Below are positions 7,316 through 14,439 of a DNA stretch of 17,003 nt, in pieces. The position numbers and the translations under genes are program-made. The notes beneath the pieces are model-generated. The model ran no database searches. It worked only from the letters and a program-made list of their open reading frames with translations, and was not told the origin of the DNA. Numbering within the stretch: position 1 is the stretch's first letter; every line of letters begins with the position of its first letter. Origin of the DNA: Dehalococcoidia bacterium UBA6808 (GTDB lineage: Bacteria > Chloroflexota > Dehalococcoidia > GIF9 > UBA5629); assembly GCA_002452695.1 (NCBI GenBank), contig DKFA01000120.1:5729-22731 (forward strand), read 5' to 3'.

Positions 7316-7448
7316 GTGTGTGCGACGTCAGGCAATAATAATTATATGACCGACATTAAACCAGCCTGGTATCAGTCCCGTTGGCTATAGCGCCGAACGC
7401 TGGACGTTCGAGGAGTCGGATGTCGCCCGCTTTATCAAGTCCTCCTAG
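7316..7448 (+). pseudogene. Possible remnant of a small or decayed gene
   Basis: AGAGGAG (7303-7309) is a strong ribosome site 6 bases before GTG 7316, which opens a 24-codon frame (MCATSGNNNYMTDIKPAWYQ, then SRWL) ending in TAG at 7388-7390. In the next frame, codons from 7350 to the TAG at 7446-7448 read PGISPVGYSAERWTF and then EESDVARFIKSS, which look protein-like. One frameshift would join the two into a polypeptide of roughly 44 residues. An inverted repeat CGAACG (7394-7399)/CGTTCG (7405-7410) lies at the junction. The tail loosely recalls nitroreductase-type C-termini, but this is too short to assign. The rest of 7289-7475 holds nothing else I can name. Confidence 0.3.
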
Positions 7449-7475
7449 CCTTTAATCATTCACGCTGTTTAAGAG

Positions 7476-8864
7476 ATGCAACATCCCGATCAACACAACC
7501 CCCAACATGCCACCAGCGTGCTGATCATAACCTGCATCAGCTCATTTTTGACGCCCTTTAACGGTTCATCCATCAATATCGCCCTGCCCTCTATCGGCAG
7601 TGAATTTACAGCGGACGCCATCACTCTCAGCTGGATCGCCACATCCTTCCTGCTGGCCACGGCCATTTTCATGGTCCCTCTGGGCAGGCTGGCCGACATC
7701 TACGGCATGAAGAAGATGATAGTAACGGGCTTGATCGTATATATCTTTGCCGCCTTGCTGGCCGCCATCGCCAACAGCATTATGCTACTGCTGGTTGCCC
7801 GTGTAATTCAGGGTATAGCCAGCGCTATGATCTCCAGCACCAGCTCAGCTTTACTGGTGCTGGCCTTCCCACTGAAGCAGCGAGGGCGCGTGCTTGGCAT
7901 TAATGTAGCCGTGGTGTATGTCGGGCTCTCACTGGGACCTTTCGTGGGAGGGTTACTCACTCAGGCCCTGGGCTGGCGCAGTATTTTCTGGCTGATCACG
8001 GTGCTGGGGATCATCCCCGTGGTCATGATCTTCTGGCTGCTCAAGGGAGAGTGGGCTGCAGCCAGAGGCGAGAAATTTGACCTGCCCGGGTCAATTATTT
8101 ACGGACTGGGTCTGGTGGCGCTGATCTGGGGTTTCTCCGCACTTCCTGACTGGACCGGATTTGCCGCCGTTGCCCTTAGCATAATAATACTCGGCGTTTT
8201 CGTTAAATGGGAGTTGAAAGTGAAAAGTCCGGCGCTGGATATCAAGCATTTTATCATTAACCGGGGATTTGCCTTCGCCAATCTGGCAGCATTGATCAAC
8301 TATGCCGCTACTTATGCAGTCACCTTTCTGCTCAGCCTTTATCTCCAGTATATTAAAGGCTTGCCGCCGGGCAATGCAGGCCTGGTTATCCTCGTTATGC
8401 CTGTCATACAGGCGGTCTTCTCACCGATCACCGGCCGCCTTTCCGACAGGTTTGATCCACGCCTGCTGGCCTCAACCGGTATGGCACTGACCATGGCAGG
8501 GCTGTTACTGCTGGTCTTCCTGGACGGTAGTCTGCCACTTTACTATATCATTATCAGCCTCATCGTACTTGGGCTGGGATTCGCTCTGTTTTCTTCGCCC
8601 AATACCAATTCCGTCATGAGCTCTGTGAACAGGGAATCGTTGGCAGTCGCTTCAGCCACGCTGGGCACCATGCGCCTGATCGGCCAGATGCTCAGCATGG
8701 GCACTGCCATGCTGGTGCTGGCGGTCATCATCGGGCACACACCTATCACTGAAACCATTTTTCCCCAGTTCGAGTTGAGCGTAAAGATCTGTTTCGGCAT
8801 CTTTACTGTTCTATGTTTTGGTGGTATATTCGCGTCAATGGCACGCGGACAAGCCCGCAGGTAG
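7476..8864 (+). CDS. MFS transporter, DHA2 (EmrB/QacA-like) family
   Basis: Inner-membrane proton-coupled exporter, probably of drugs or other small amphipathic compounds; 462 residues, with hydrophobic segments along the whole chain compatible with about 14 helices. Visible: motif A GRLADIYGMKK at residues 70-80, motif B RVIQGI at 109-114, and the antiporter motif C GLSLGPFVGG at 150-159. A second motif-A-like loop, GRLSDRFDPR, opens the second half. The helix-1 signature that usually reads LDxTIVNVALP is FNGSSINIALP here, so the acidic residue common in DHA2 drug pumps is missing and the substrate or coupling may differ. The ribosome site before ATG 7476 is poor, and a stop at 7470 rules out an upstream start. 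corA follows after 12 bases. It is not a duplicate of the MFS gene at 9881-11419, which keeps the aspartate and lies in an adaptor operon. Confidence 0.9.
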   Translation: MQHPDQHNPQHATSVLIITCISSFLTPFNGSSINIALPSIGSEFTADAITLSWIATSFLLATAIFMVPLGRLADIYGMKKMIVTGLIVYIFAALLAAIANSIMLLLVARVIQGIASAMISSTSSALLVLAFPLKQRGRVLGINVAVVYVGLSLGPFVGGLLTQALGWRSIFWLITVLGIIPVVMIFWLLKGEWAAARGEKFDLPGSIIYGLGLVALIWGFSALPDWTGFAAVALSIIILGVFVKWELKVKSPALDIKHFIINRGFAFANLAALINYAATYAVTFLLSLYLQYIKGLPPGNAGLVILVMPVIQAVFSPITGRLSDRFDPRLLASTGMALTMAGLLLLVFLDGSLPLYYIIISLIVLGLGFALFSSPNTNSVMSSVNRESLAVASATLGTMRLIGQMLSMGTAMLVLAVIIGHTPITETIFPQFELSVKICFGIFTVLCFGGIFASMARGQARR

Positions 8865-8876
8865 CCAACGAATACG

Positions 8877-9878
8877 ATGGGAATGAGTATGAACACAGGC
8901 TCTCCTCTGAGCATTATCCGCTACGACCGCAACAGCCACTTTTTCCTGACAGACAGTACGCTTACGGAATGCAACGCCTGCAGAGATAAGCAAGGGTATA
9001 CCTGGATCAACGTTGATACGGTATCCGACCAGGAAGTACTCAAATCGCTTGGTCAGTCTTACGGACTGCATGAACTGTCGATACAAGACATCGCCAACAC
9101 GGACCATCGGGTCAAATATGAGGACTTCGGCAACTACCTGTTGATAATAATGAAAATGCTGGAATACGATACCGAGCGGCAATGTGTCGATGCGGAACAG
9201 CTCAGCATTATACTGGGGGACAACTTTATCATCACTTTCCAGGAGAGGCCGGGGGATTTCTTCGGAGGGCTGCGCAACGAGATCAGCGCGGCCGATTCCG
9301 TCGTGCGTAGAATGGGGGTTGACTACCTGGCCTGCCGCATTATCGATATCATCGTCGATAACTACTTCAGCACGATTGAAAGGTTCGGCAACGAAATCGA
9401 GGACAAGGAAGATGAGCTGGTGTTCAATCCCACCCGTCAGGTACTTGTCTCAATCCAGGGCGTCAAGAGAAACATGATGCTGTTGAGACAGTATGTCTGG
9501 CCTGTTCGCGAAATACTGATCGACCTGAGCAAGAAACAGTCGCAGCTGATCAAAGACGAGACGACCGCCTATTTCAGGGACGTCTATGACCGCATTTTTG
9601 AAGCGCTGGACCTGATCGAAACAACACGCGAAATGGTCAGCGGGCTGATCGATATCTATCTTTCCAGCATGAGCAACAGGACCAACGAGGTGATGAAGGT
9701 ATTGACCGTGGTTGCCACCATCTTTATCCCCCTCACCTTCATCGCAGGATTATACGGCATGAACTTCAAGTATATGCCGGAGCTGGATTCTCCTTGGGGC
9801 TACCCGGCCGTGCTTGCATTCATGCTGGTCGTGGCAATCGGGATGCTGGTCTATTTCCGCACAAAAAAGTGGCTTTAA
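8877..9878 (+). CDS. corA: CorA family magnesium/divalent metal transporter
   Basis: Pentameric channel for Mg2+ (or Co2+/Ni2+) uptake. 333 residues, with a large soluble N-terminal domain followed by long helices and two C-terminal membrane segments near residues 277-293 and 307-326. The signature YGMNFKYMPEL holds the selectivity-filter GMN at 294-296. The chain ends in a basic tail, FRTKKWL, typical of CorA. ATG 8877 is the first of three nearby in-frame starts (8883 and 8889 follow), and none has a strong ribosome site. It lies 12 bases after the MFS gene and may be co-transcribed with it. Its stop is only 2 bases from the stop of the convergent efflux operon, and no terminator separates them. 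Confidence 0.95.
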   Translation: MGMSMNTGSPLSIIRYDRNSHFFLTDSTLTECNACRDKQGYTWINVDTVSDQEVLKSLGQSYGLHELSIQDIANTDHRVKYEDFGNYLLIIMKMLEYDTERQCVDAEQLSIILGDNFIITFQERPGDFFGGLRNEISAADSVVRRMGVDYLACRIIDIIVDNYFSTIERFGNEIEDKEDELVFNPTRQVLVSIQGVKRNMMLLRQYVWPVREILIDLSKKQSQLIKDETTAYFRDVYDRIFEALDLIETTREMVSGLIDIYLSSMSNRTNEVMKVLTVVATIFIPLTFIAGLYGMNFKYMPELDSPWGYPAVLAFMLVVAIGMLVYFRTKKWL

Positions 9879-9880
9879 GC

Positions 9881-11419
9881 TCAGGCGGACATATCCACGG
9901 GACCGCCGGGCTTGTTTATCTTGCCAAAAGGCAGGAAGATGGCAGGGATGATGGCGAGGATGACGATAACAGCGCTGATCACATATTCCATTTGAAAGGC
10001 AGTGATGGTTGCACGGAGGTTGACATACTGAGCCAGAAAAGAAAGCGCTGTCATATGGGCCATCTCAAGCGTTTGACCAGCCTGCATCATCATAACCTGA
10101 ACAGAGGACAGCAGCTGCAGAGCCATGGTGGAATCGGGCGTAAGTGTCTGTGAAATGACCGCGGCGTTGGTCTTTTGTAATTGATCGAGCATAGAAGCGA
10201 AGACAGCCACACCTAGCGAAGCGAACACTGTGCGTAAGACATTGGTGATGGACGACGCCTGGGCGGTCATATGTATGGGTACCGCCGCCAAGGCATACGT
10301 CATGATCGGCATCATGCAGAGGCCCATACCCATGCTCCTGACAAACAAGATCGTCAACAACAGGGAATCGGGTGTGTTAACATCCATCACCTGCAGCCAG
10401 AGCGAAGAAAACGCCGTTATGATCAGGCCGATCACAGCCGGCACACGAGGACCGATCTTGTCATACATGATGCCGCTAAGGGGCATGGTGATCATGCTGC
10501 CCAGCACCATGGGCAGCAGCATCAGGCCTGTTTGCATGGCATTCAGGCCGCGGATACTCTGAAGGAACAGCGGCAGCAAGAATACTACAGAGAATAAACC
10601 TATGGTGGTCACGAAGTTCAGTCCGGTAGCCAGCGAGAAGCCGCCGTATTTAAAGATGTGCAGATCGAGCATGGGCTGTTTTTCACGCAGTTCCACTATT
10701 ATCCAGGCAGCGATACTGACACATCCGACGATTAACAGCGTCACGATGCGCCAGTCATCCCAGTGCCAGGTGGGAGCATAAGAGAAGGCGTAGAGAATAG
10801 CGCTGAAACCGATAGCAGCCAGTGTGAACCCCCAGAAATCGAAGCTGACCTCCTCAATGGTCGTATCCTTGATCCAGATGAAGCCTATCGCCATGGCCAG
10901 CAGCACCACGGGCACGTTAACATAGAAGCAAATACGCCAGTCCCAGTAGGTCACCAGGTAGCCGCCCAGAACAGGCCCGATGACAGGCGCCAGCATCGTA
11001 GGTATGCCAAAGATGGCCATCATCGTGCCTCTCTCTTCCGGCGGCACATTGGTGAAGAGCATGGTCATGACAATCGGGGTGAGCAGGCCGCCCGCCAGAC
11101 CCTGCAATATGCGAAAAAAGATCAATGTATTGGTATCCCAGGCCAGGCCGCAAAGGACCGACCCCAGCAGGAAACCCGCCTGGCTGAGCAGGTAGATCTT
11201 TTTGATACCGAACCTGCTGCAAAGATAGGCAGCCGCCGGGGTGGTAATGGCTGTCGCCATCATATAGGCGGAGATTACAAGCTGAGCACGATCGGCCGTC
11301 TCGTTGAACACAGCCATGATATGCGGCAAAGCTATATTCATGATGGTCTGATCGAGGATCACCATGAATGTCCCCAGGATCGCTACGGTCAGGATTTCCC
11401 ACTCGACGACTTTTGGCAT
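9881..11419 (-). CDS. EmrB/QacA-type 14-helix MFS drug exporter
   Basis: Proton-driven multidrug exporter of 512 residues. The classical helix-1 signature VILDQTIMNIALP has D23. RILQGLAGG is at 103-111, the antiporter motif C APVIGPVLGGYL at 144-155, and WRICFYVNVP at 161-170, all standard for DHA2 family members such as EmrB. A degenerate motif A (YLCSRFGIKK) lies near residues 65-74. It is the last gene of a minus-strand operon behind two membrane-fusion proteins; EmrB normally works with an EmrA adaptor, which is the next gene upstream. The ATG at 11419 has only a weak ribosome site, and a GC-rich hairpin lies just ahead of it in the message, so coupling to the upstream gene may matter. 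The exact substrate cannot be told from sequence. Confidence 0.94.
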   Translation of the reverse strand: MPKVVEWEILTVAILGTFMVILDQTIMNIALPHIMAVFNETADRAQLVISAYMMATAITTPAAAYLCSRFGIKKIYLLSQAGFLLGSVLCGLAWDTNTLIFFRILQGLAGGLLTPIVMTMLFTNVPPEERGTMMAIFGIPTMLAPVIGPVLGGYLVTYWDWRICFYVNVPVVLLAMAIGFIWIKDTTIEEVSFDFWGFTLAAIGFSAILYAFSYAPTWHWDDWRIVTLLIVGCVSIAAWIIVELREKQPMLDLHIFKYGGFSLATGLNFVTTIGLFSVVFLLPLFLQSIRGLNAMQTGLMLLPMVLGSMITMPLSGIMYDKIGPRVPAVIGLIITAFSSLWLQVMDVNTPDSLLLTILFVRSMGMGLCMMPIMTYALAAVPIHMTAQASSITNVLRTVFASLGVAVFASMLDQLQKTNAAVISQTLTPDSTMALQLLSSVQVMMMQAGQTLEMAHMTALSFLAQYVNLRATITAFQMEYVISAVIVILAIIPAIFLPFGKINKPGGPVDMSA

Positions 11420-11433
11420 AACTGTTAAATTCC

Positions 11434-11449
11434 GCCGGCTCTTGCCGGC
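11434..11449 (-). other. GC-rich intercistronic hairpin before the MFS exporter gene
   Basis: GCCGGC (11434-11439), a 4-base loop, and GCCGGC (11444-11449) form a perfect 6-bp stem inside the 36-base gap between the adaptor stop and the exporter ATG. There is no T-run on either side, so it is not a normal terminator. It lies about 15 bases upstream of the exporter start in the message and could set expression ratio or RNA stability. Confidence 0.55.
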
Positions 11450-11455
11450 AGAGTT

Positions 11456-12178
11456 CTACCTCACCCTGATCTTTACTTCCACGGAGGTGCCTGGTACCAG
11501 CACATCCTCGGCAGGTTTTTCGATGGAGATCTTGATGGGTACGACCTGCACCACCTTGATGAAATTGCCCGTTGTATTGTTCTGGGGCAGCAGCGAGAAA
11601 GTCGCAGCGGTGGCCGCTGAGATACCAACCACCCTGCCTTTCAGCTTGCGCCCGCCCAGGCTGTCGACACTGACATCCACTTCCTGCCCGGGCTCGATCC
11701 TGTGCAATTCAGTCTCAGAGATATTGGCGCTCACCCAGGTATCGGAGTTGTCATAGATGGTTACTATAGGTGACCCCGGGCCCAGCACCGCACCAGGATA
11801 CGTCCAGACCGCCGCTACGTAACCGCTGACCGGGGCTAGGATGTTAGCCCTGCTCAGCGGGACCTCCTTGAATCCCAGCCTGTCGCCTACGTTGTCAGGA
11901 CGGGGCTGCCCGACCGTGGCGATCTTCTGGCCTTTCTCCACATAGCTGCCGTAGTCGACATCCATGCTGATCACCTGGCAGCCGGAAAGGGCGGACACTG
12001 GTATCAGTGGCGCCGCCAGCCGGGCATTGTCAGTGCTGACGTAGGTCACGCTCTCGTGCCACAGATAGGCGCCCAGAACAATGCCGCCAACAACCACGAC
12101 GGCAATTACAATAAACATCACCAGTCCTCTGGTGGTGGACAGGGTCGATTTTATGGATTCGGTTAATTTATTGGCCAT
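11456..12178 (-). CDS. EmrA-like membrane-fusion (adaptor) protein lacking the coiled-coil hairpin
   Basis: Periplasmic-type adaptor of an MFS exporter; 240 residues, short for EmrA/HlyD proteins (usually 330-400). One membrane anchor is near residues 19-40. The lipoyl half-motifs are at about 60-92 (VDYGSYVEKGQKIATVG) and 112-141 (ILAPVSGYVAAVWTYPGAVL), joined by a linker of about 20 residues in place of the long helical hairpin. A beta-barrel domain follows, with the EmrA hallmark FSLLPQNNTTGNFIKVVQ near 194-211. GGAGG lies 8 bases before the ATG (CCTCC at 12187-12191 on the plus strand), an excellent ribosome site. It sits between the lipoprotein adaptor and the EmrB-like exporter. The missing hairpin means it could not reach a TolC-type channel alone, which fits a cell without a standard outer membrane, or teamwork with the larger adaptor. 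Confidence 0.9.
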   Translation of the reverse strand: MANKLTESIKSTLSTTRGLVMFIVIAVVVVGGIVLGAYLWHESVTYVSTDNARLAAPLIPVSALSGCQVISMDVDYGSYVEKGQKIATVGQPRPDNVGDRLGFKEVPLSRANILAPVSGYVAAVWTYPGAVLGPGSPIVTIYDNSDTWVSANISETELHRIEPGQEVDVSVDSLGGRKLKGRVVGISAATAATFSLLPQNNTTGNFIKVVQVVPIKISIEKPAEDVLVPGTSVEVKIRVR

Positions 12179-12231
12179 CGATGTTGCCTCCGAGAGAATT
12201 TAACCTGCATATCTTCATATTTTTCCTTCCC

Positions 12232-13965
12232 TTACTTGTCGATATGCAGTTGTCTGGTGGGAGCGGCGGGCTTTTCCACCAGCACTTTCTCGCCTTCTTT
12301 CAGGCCGGATACTATCTCCGTTTGCGACCTGGTCTGCAGGCCGATCTTGACTGGACGCAGTTCGATCGTGCCTGCTTTGTCGTCGGTCAGAACACGCACA
12401 GTATAGTCCAGGTTTTTGCCCGACAGGGCGCCGTTGGGTATGATCAGGACGTTGGGCCGGCTGTCGATGAGGATCTCGGCGCTGGCCGAGAGACCATTGT
12501 ACAGACCGGCTGTCTGCGTCTTATCAATATCGATTTCTATTTTATAGGTCGGCACCGTCGGTTGTATCGTGCCGTAATACGGCACGCCGGCGGTAACCTG
12601 CTGGGGCCCGTAGTTGGAGATGAACTTAACCGTACCGTCGAACTGCCTGCCGGGGGCCGCATCGACAAACACTTTGGCCTTCTGGCCGGCCCTGATCTTG
12701 ACCGCATCGATCTCATCGACCGTGCCGGTCAACCTGAAATAGCTGGTATCGGCCAGCCTGATCACCCAGCTGTCGATGGGGGCGCCCGTAGTAGAATACC
12801 TCTGCGTGATCATATCGCCGGCCCTCAGATTGATATCCTCTACCCTGCCGTCGAACGGGGCGATTAGCTCAGTCTTGAGCAGGGCTTGCTTGGCGCGCTC
12901 CAGGTTGACCAGGGCAGTCTGAATACCGATGTTGGTGTCGCGCATCACCTTCAGGTTCAGACCGAGCCAGTATGTCTCCCTGTTTTCATCGATGATCTTT
13001 TTGCCCAGTTCGATATCATGTCTGGCCAGGTTAAGCGTCTCGGCATACTTCACAGCATCGATGTCTTTGGTCTGCGCCAGCACTTCCAGCCTGTCTAAAG
13101 AGGCCGAGATCTCATTGAGCATGGTGTAGGCAGTGCAGGTATCGGGTACCTCGATGCCCCCCGGCAGATGGCTGACGCTGTTGATCAGAGTCCTGGTATC
13201 GCTCATGCCCATGAGCAGATACTGGATGGCCTCTTTAGCGCCTCCGTAGTCGCCCGCCGTATATTGCTTTTGCAGGCCGATAACCTTTTCAATATTGGCT
13301 GTTAACCTGGCAATAATGTCATCTATGTACCTTTCTGTGGTGATCTGTTGATTGATATCATTTACATCGTTAGCCACGTTGATAGAAGGCTTGACCCGTT
13401 TGTAAGCCGGGTCATTGAAATAATCCCGCGCTCCTTCCATATCCAGCCTGGCCAGCGTGACCTGCTCGGCCGATTCCTCGTAGCGGCCGTCCAGCAGATA
13501 CGACTGCGCCTTTTCCATCTCTTTCATGGCGAACTCATAACGTTTGAGGGGGACGGCTTCCGTATAGTGGCTGGGAGAAACCTTAATGCCGCAGCAAACG
13601 GTCTGCACCATATTGTTGATGGCCAGTTCCAGGGCATACTGTGCTGCTTCGACAGAGAGCTTCTGCGACGTATCATCCAGCTTGGCCAGCAAAGCGCCGG
13701 CTTTCACCATTTGCCCTTTCTCCACGTATATTTTCCTGATTCTGCTGCTATAGGGAGCGCCGAACATCGATGCGTCGAAATAAAGGTTGATCGATCCAGG
13801 GGTCTCTATATATCCATCAACGCCGGCCCTGACCTCAAGGTCGCCTCGCTGTACCACAGCTGTAATTGGCGGCGCAACCCCGTTTCCATTGTCGCAGCCC
13901 GACAGCAAAGAGGCTATTATGACGGCAATCAGCAGAAAGTATATGGGAAGAATGGATTTTTTCAT
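12232..13965 (-). CDS. Lipoprotein membrane-fusion protein (RND/MacA-like) with very long helical insert
   Basis: 577-residue efflux adaptor. Signal peptide with lipobox LLSGC at residues 20-24 (Cys24), so a membrane-anchored lipoprotein. The first lipoyl half is at about 74-98 (RKIYVEKGQMVKAGALLAKL), the second at 366-386 (ELIAPFDGRVEDINLRAGDM), then a beta-barrel region (400-500) and a membrane-proximal domain ending near 570. Between the lipoyl halves lie about 265 residues, rich in charged, helical-looking sequence, far more than the usual hairpin; they include adjacent C124-C125 and C277. GGGAG on the message lies 10 bases before the ATG, and the ATG overlaps the TGA of a possible small upstream ORF. 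It is the first of three genes in the operon, 53 bases before the EmrA-like gene. MacA-type proteins usually pair with ABC exporters; here the only pump nearby is MFS. Confidence 0.88.
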   Translation of the reverse strand: MKKSILPIYFLLIAVIIASLLSGCDNGNGVAPPITAVVQRGDLEVRAGVDGYIETPGSINLYFDASMFGAPYSSRIRKIYVEKGQMVKAGALLAKLDDTSQKLSVEAAQYALELAINNMVQTVCCGIKVSPSHYTEAVPLKRYEFAMKEMEKAQSYLLDGRYEESAEQVTLARLDMEGARDYFNDPAYKRVKPSINVANDVNDINQQITTERYIDDIIARLTANIEKVIGLQKQYTAGDYGGAKEAIQYLLMGMSDTRTLINSVSHLPGGIEVPDTCTAYTMLNEISASLDRLEVLAQTKDIDAVKYAETLNLARHDIELGKKIIDENRETYWLGLNLKVMRDTNIGIQTALVNLERAKQALLKTELIAPFDGRVEDINLRAGDMITQRYSTTGAPIDSWVIRLADTSYFRLTGTVDEIDAVKIRAGQKAKVFVDAAPGRQFDGTVKFISNYGPQQVTAGVPYYGTIQPTVPTYKIEIDIDKTQTAGLYNGLSASAEILIDSRPNVLIIPNGALSGKNLDYTVRVLTDDKAGTIELRPVKIGLQTRSQTEIVSGLKEGEKVLVEKPAAPTRQLHIDK

Positions 13966-14093
13966 ATTACTGTTACTCCCGGTATGAATCTGGAAAGAGC
14001 TTGGACAACGCGTCCTATAGCTTTATCTGTTTTTTTCATAAATGTCGAGGTATTTTTCCATACCCTAATAGACCGACTTGATATCGTGGTCAT
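13963..14093 (-). CDS. Possible small upstream ORF coupled to the adaptor gene
   Basis: From ATG 14093 the minus strand reads 43 residues ending GRVVQALSRFIPGVTVI; a shorter version from ATG 14039 starts MKKTDKAIGR (25 residues). Its stop TGA overlaps the ATG of the lipoprotein adaptor (ATGA), and the adaptor's Shine-Dalgarno lies inside it, the arrangement of a translationally coupled leader or small gene. No good ribosome site precedes either start. If the promoter at 14078-14105 is used, only the shorter form would be on the message. No family is recognised. Confidence 0.3.
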
Positions 14094-14105
14094 CAAACTT
14101 GTCAA
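14078..14105 (-). promoter_or_regulatory. Candidate promoter of the efflux operon
   Basis: Read on the minus strand: TTGACA (14105-14100), 16 bases, TATCAA (14083-14078). The -35 is perfect, the -10 matches 4 of 6. The predicted transcript start is near 14071, giving a leader of about 105 bases. An inverted repeat TTGAT (14078-14082)/ATCAA (14092-14096) covers the spacer and the -10, a reasonable operator position. Confidence 0.5.
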
Positions 14106-14159
14106 ACAAACTTAATTATGTAGTTCTTGATGATTTTTTGCTTGCGCTGGACCATGCGC

Positions 14160-14282
14160 TTAACTTGATATAAATGTTGCGCCTGTCCTTTTCATCATGG
14201 CACCCGGGGCCAGGCCATTGGCGATCAGGCTGTTGGTCAATACCGTTACATTGTAATCAATATACTGTAATTCTTTCGTCAT
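14160..14282 (-). CDS. Possible 40-residue small ORF of unknown function
   Basis: From ATG at 14282 the minus strand reads MTKELQYIDYNVTVLTNSLI and continues to FISS and TAA at 14160-14162. The residue mix is protein-like and it lies in the same direction as the efflux operon, but its ribosome site is weak and no family is recognised. It may be a gene remnant or chance. Confidence 0.2.
   Translation of the reverse strand: MTKELQYIDYNVTVLTNSLIANGLAPGAMMKRTGATFISS
14246..14270. repeat. Palindrome TTACA-T-TGTAA with an extra half-site
   Basis: TTACATTGTAA at 14246-14256 is a perfect 5+1+5 palindrome, and a further TGTAA lies at 14266-14270, 14 bases on from the palindrome's own TGTAA. Such spacing can mark a regulator binding site. 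It also falls within the possible 40-residue ORF, so it could be coincidence. Confidence 0.3.
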
Positions 14283-14400
14283 GTCTTTACCAACTATTAA
14301 TTTGACATAATAAACGGCAGAAATTATCTAATTGGTTAAGTATTTTGCTACTGGCGCGGCAAAAATGCAAACCATCAGGTGCTTCGCTGTTGTCGACAGC

Positions 14401-14429
14401 TTGCCCGGAAGCTGAGATACTGCTATACT
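14401..14429 (+). promoter_or_regulatory. Promoter of the gatB-secG-SAM hydrolase operon
   Basis: TTGCCC (14401-14406), 17 bases, TATACT (14424-14429), with TG at 14421-14422 making an extended -10. The transcript should begin near 14436, only about 4 bases before the GTG start. The inverted repeat GCTGT (14386-14390)/ACAGC (14396-14400) abuts the -35, and GCTTC (14381-14385)/GAAGC (14408-14412) brackets it. Confidence 0.75.
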
Positions 14430-14439
14430 ATCCGGCGTT

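Larger units (their letters stand above)
13966..14439. other. Divergent control region between the efflux operon and gatB
   Basis: 474 bases without a recognised gene. It holds a minus-strand promoter (14078-14105), a plus-strand promoter next to gatB (14401-14429), a second weaker plus-strand candidate (TTGACA 14302-14307, 17 bases, TATCTA 14325-14330), two possible minus-strand small ORFs (13963-14093 and 14160-14282), a 9-bp direct repeat ACTTGATAT (14076-14084 and 14163-14171), and the 11-bp palindrome TTACA-T-TGTAA (14246-14256). It is A/T-richer to the eye than the flanking genes. No TetR or MarR regulator gene is present, although such genes often lie here in efflux loci. Confidence 0.65.

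Noticed and set aside
10763..11428. 221-codon plus-strand frame
   Set aside because: Antisense to the EmrB-like pump; rich in Gln, His and Arg with no domain, typical of a shadow frame.
12179..12231. 15-codon minus-strand ORF between the two adaptor genes
   Set aside because: It has a purine-rich stretch ahead of an ATG but runs into the start of the EmrA-like gene, and nothing in its sequence sets it apart from chance.
12181..12867. 228-codon plus-strand frame
   Set aside because: Antisense to the lipoprotein adaptor, with no motif or ribosome site; the minus-strand gene explains the region.
13348..14115. 255-codon plus-strand frame
   Set aside because: Mostly antisense to the adaptor gene; no recognisable family. 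Its 3' part in the gap has no independent support.
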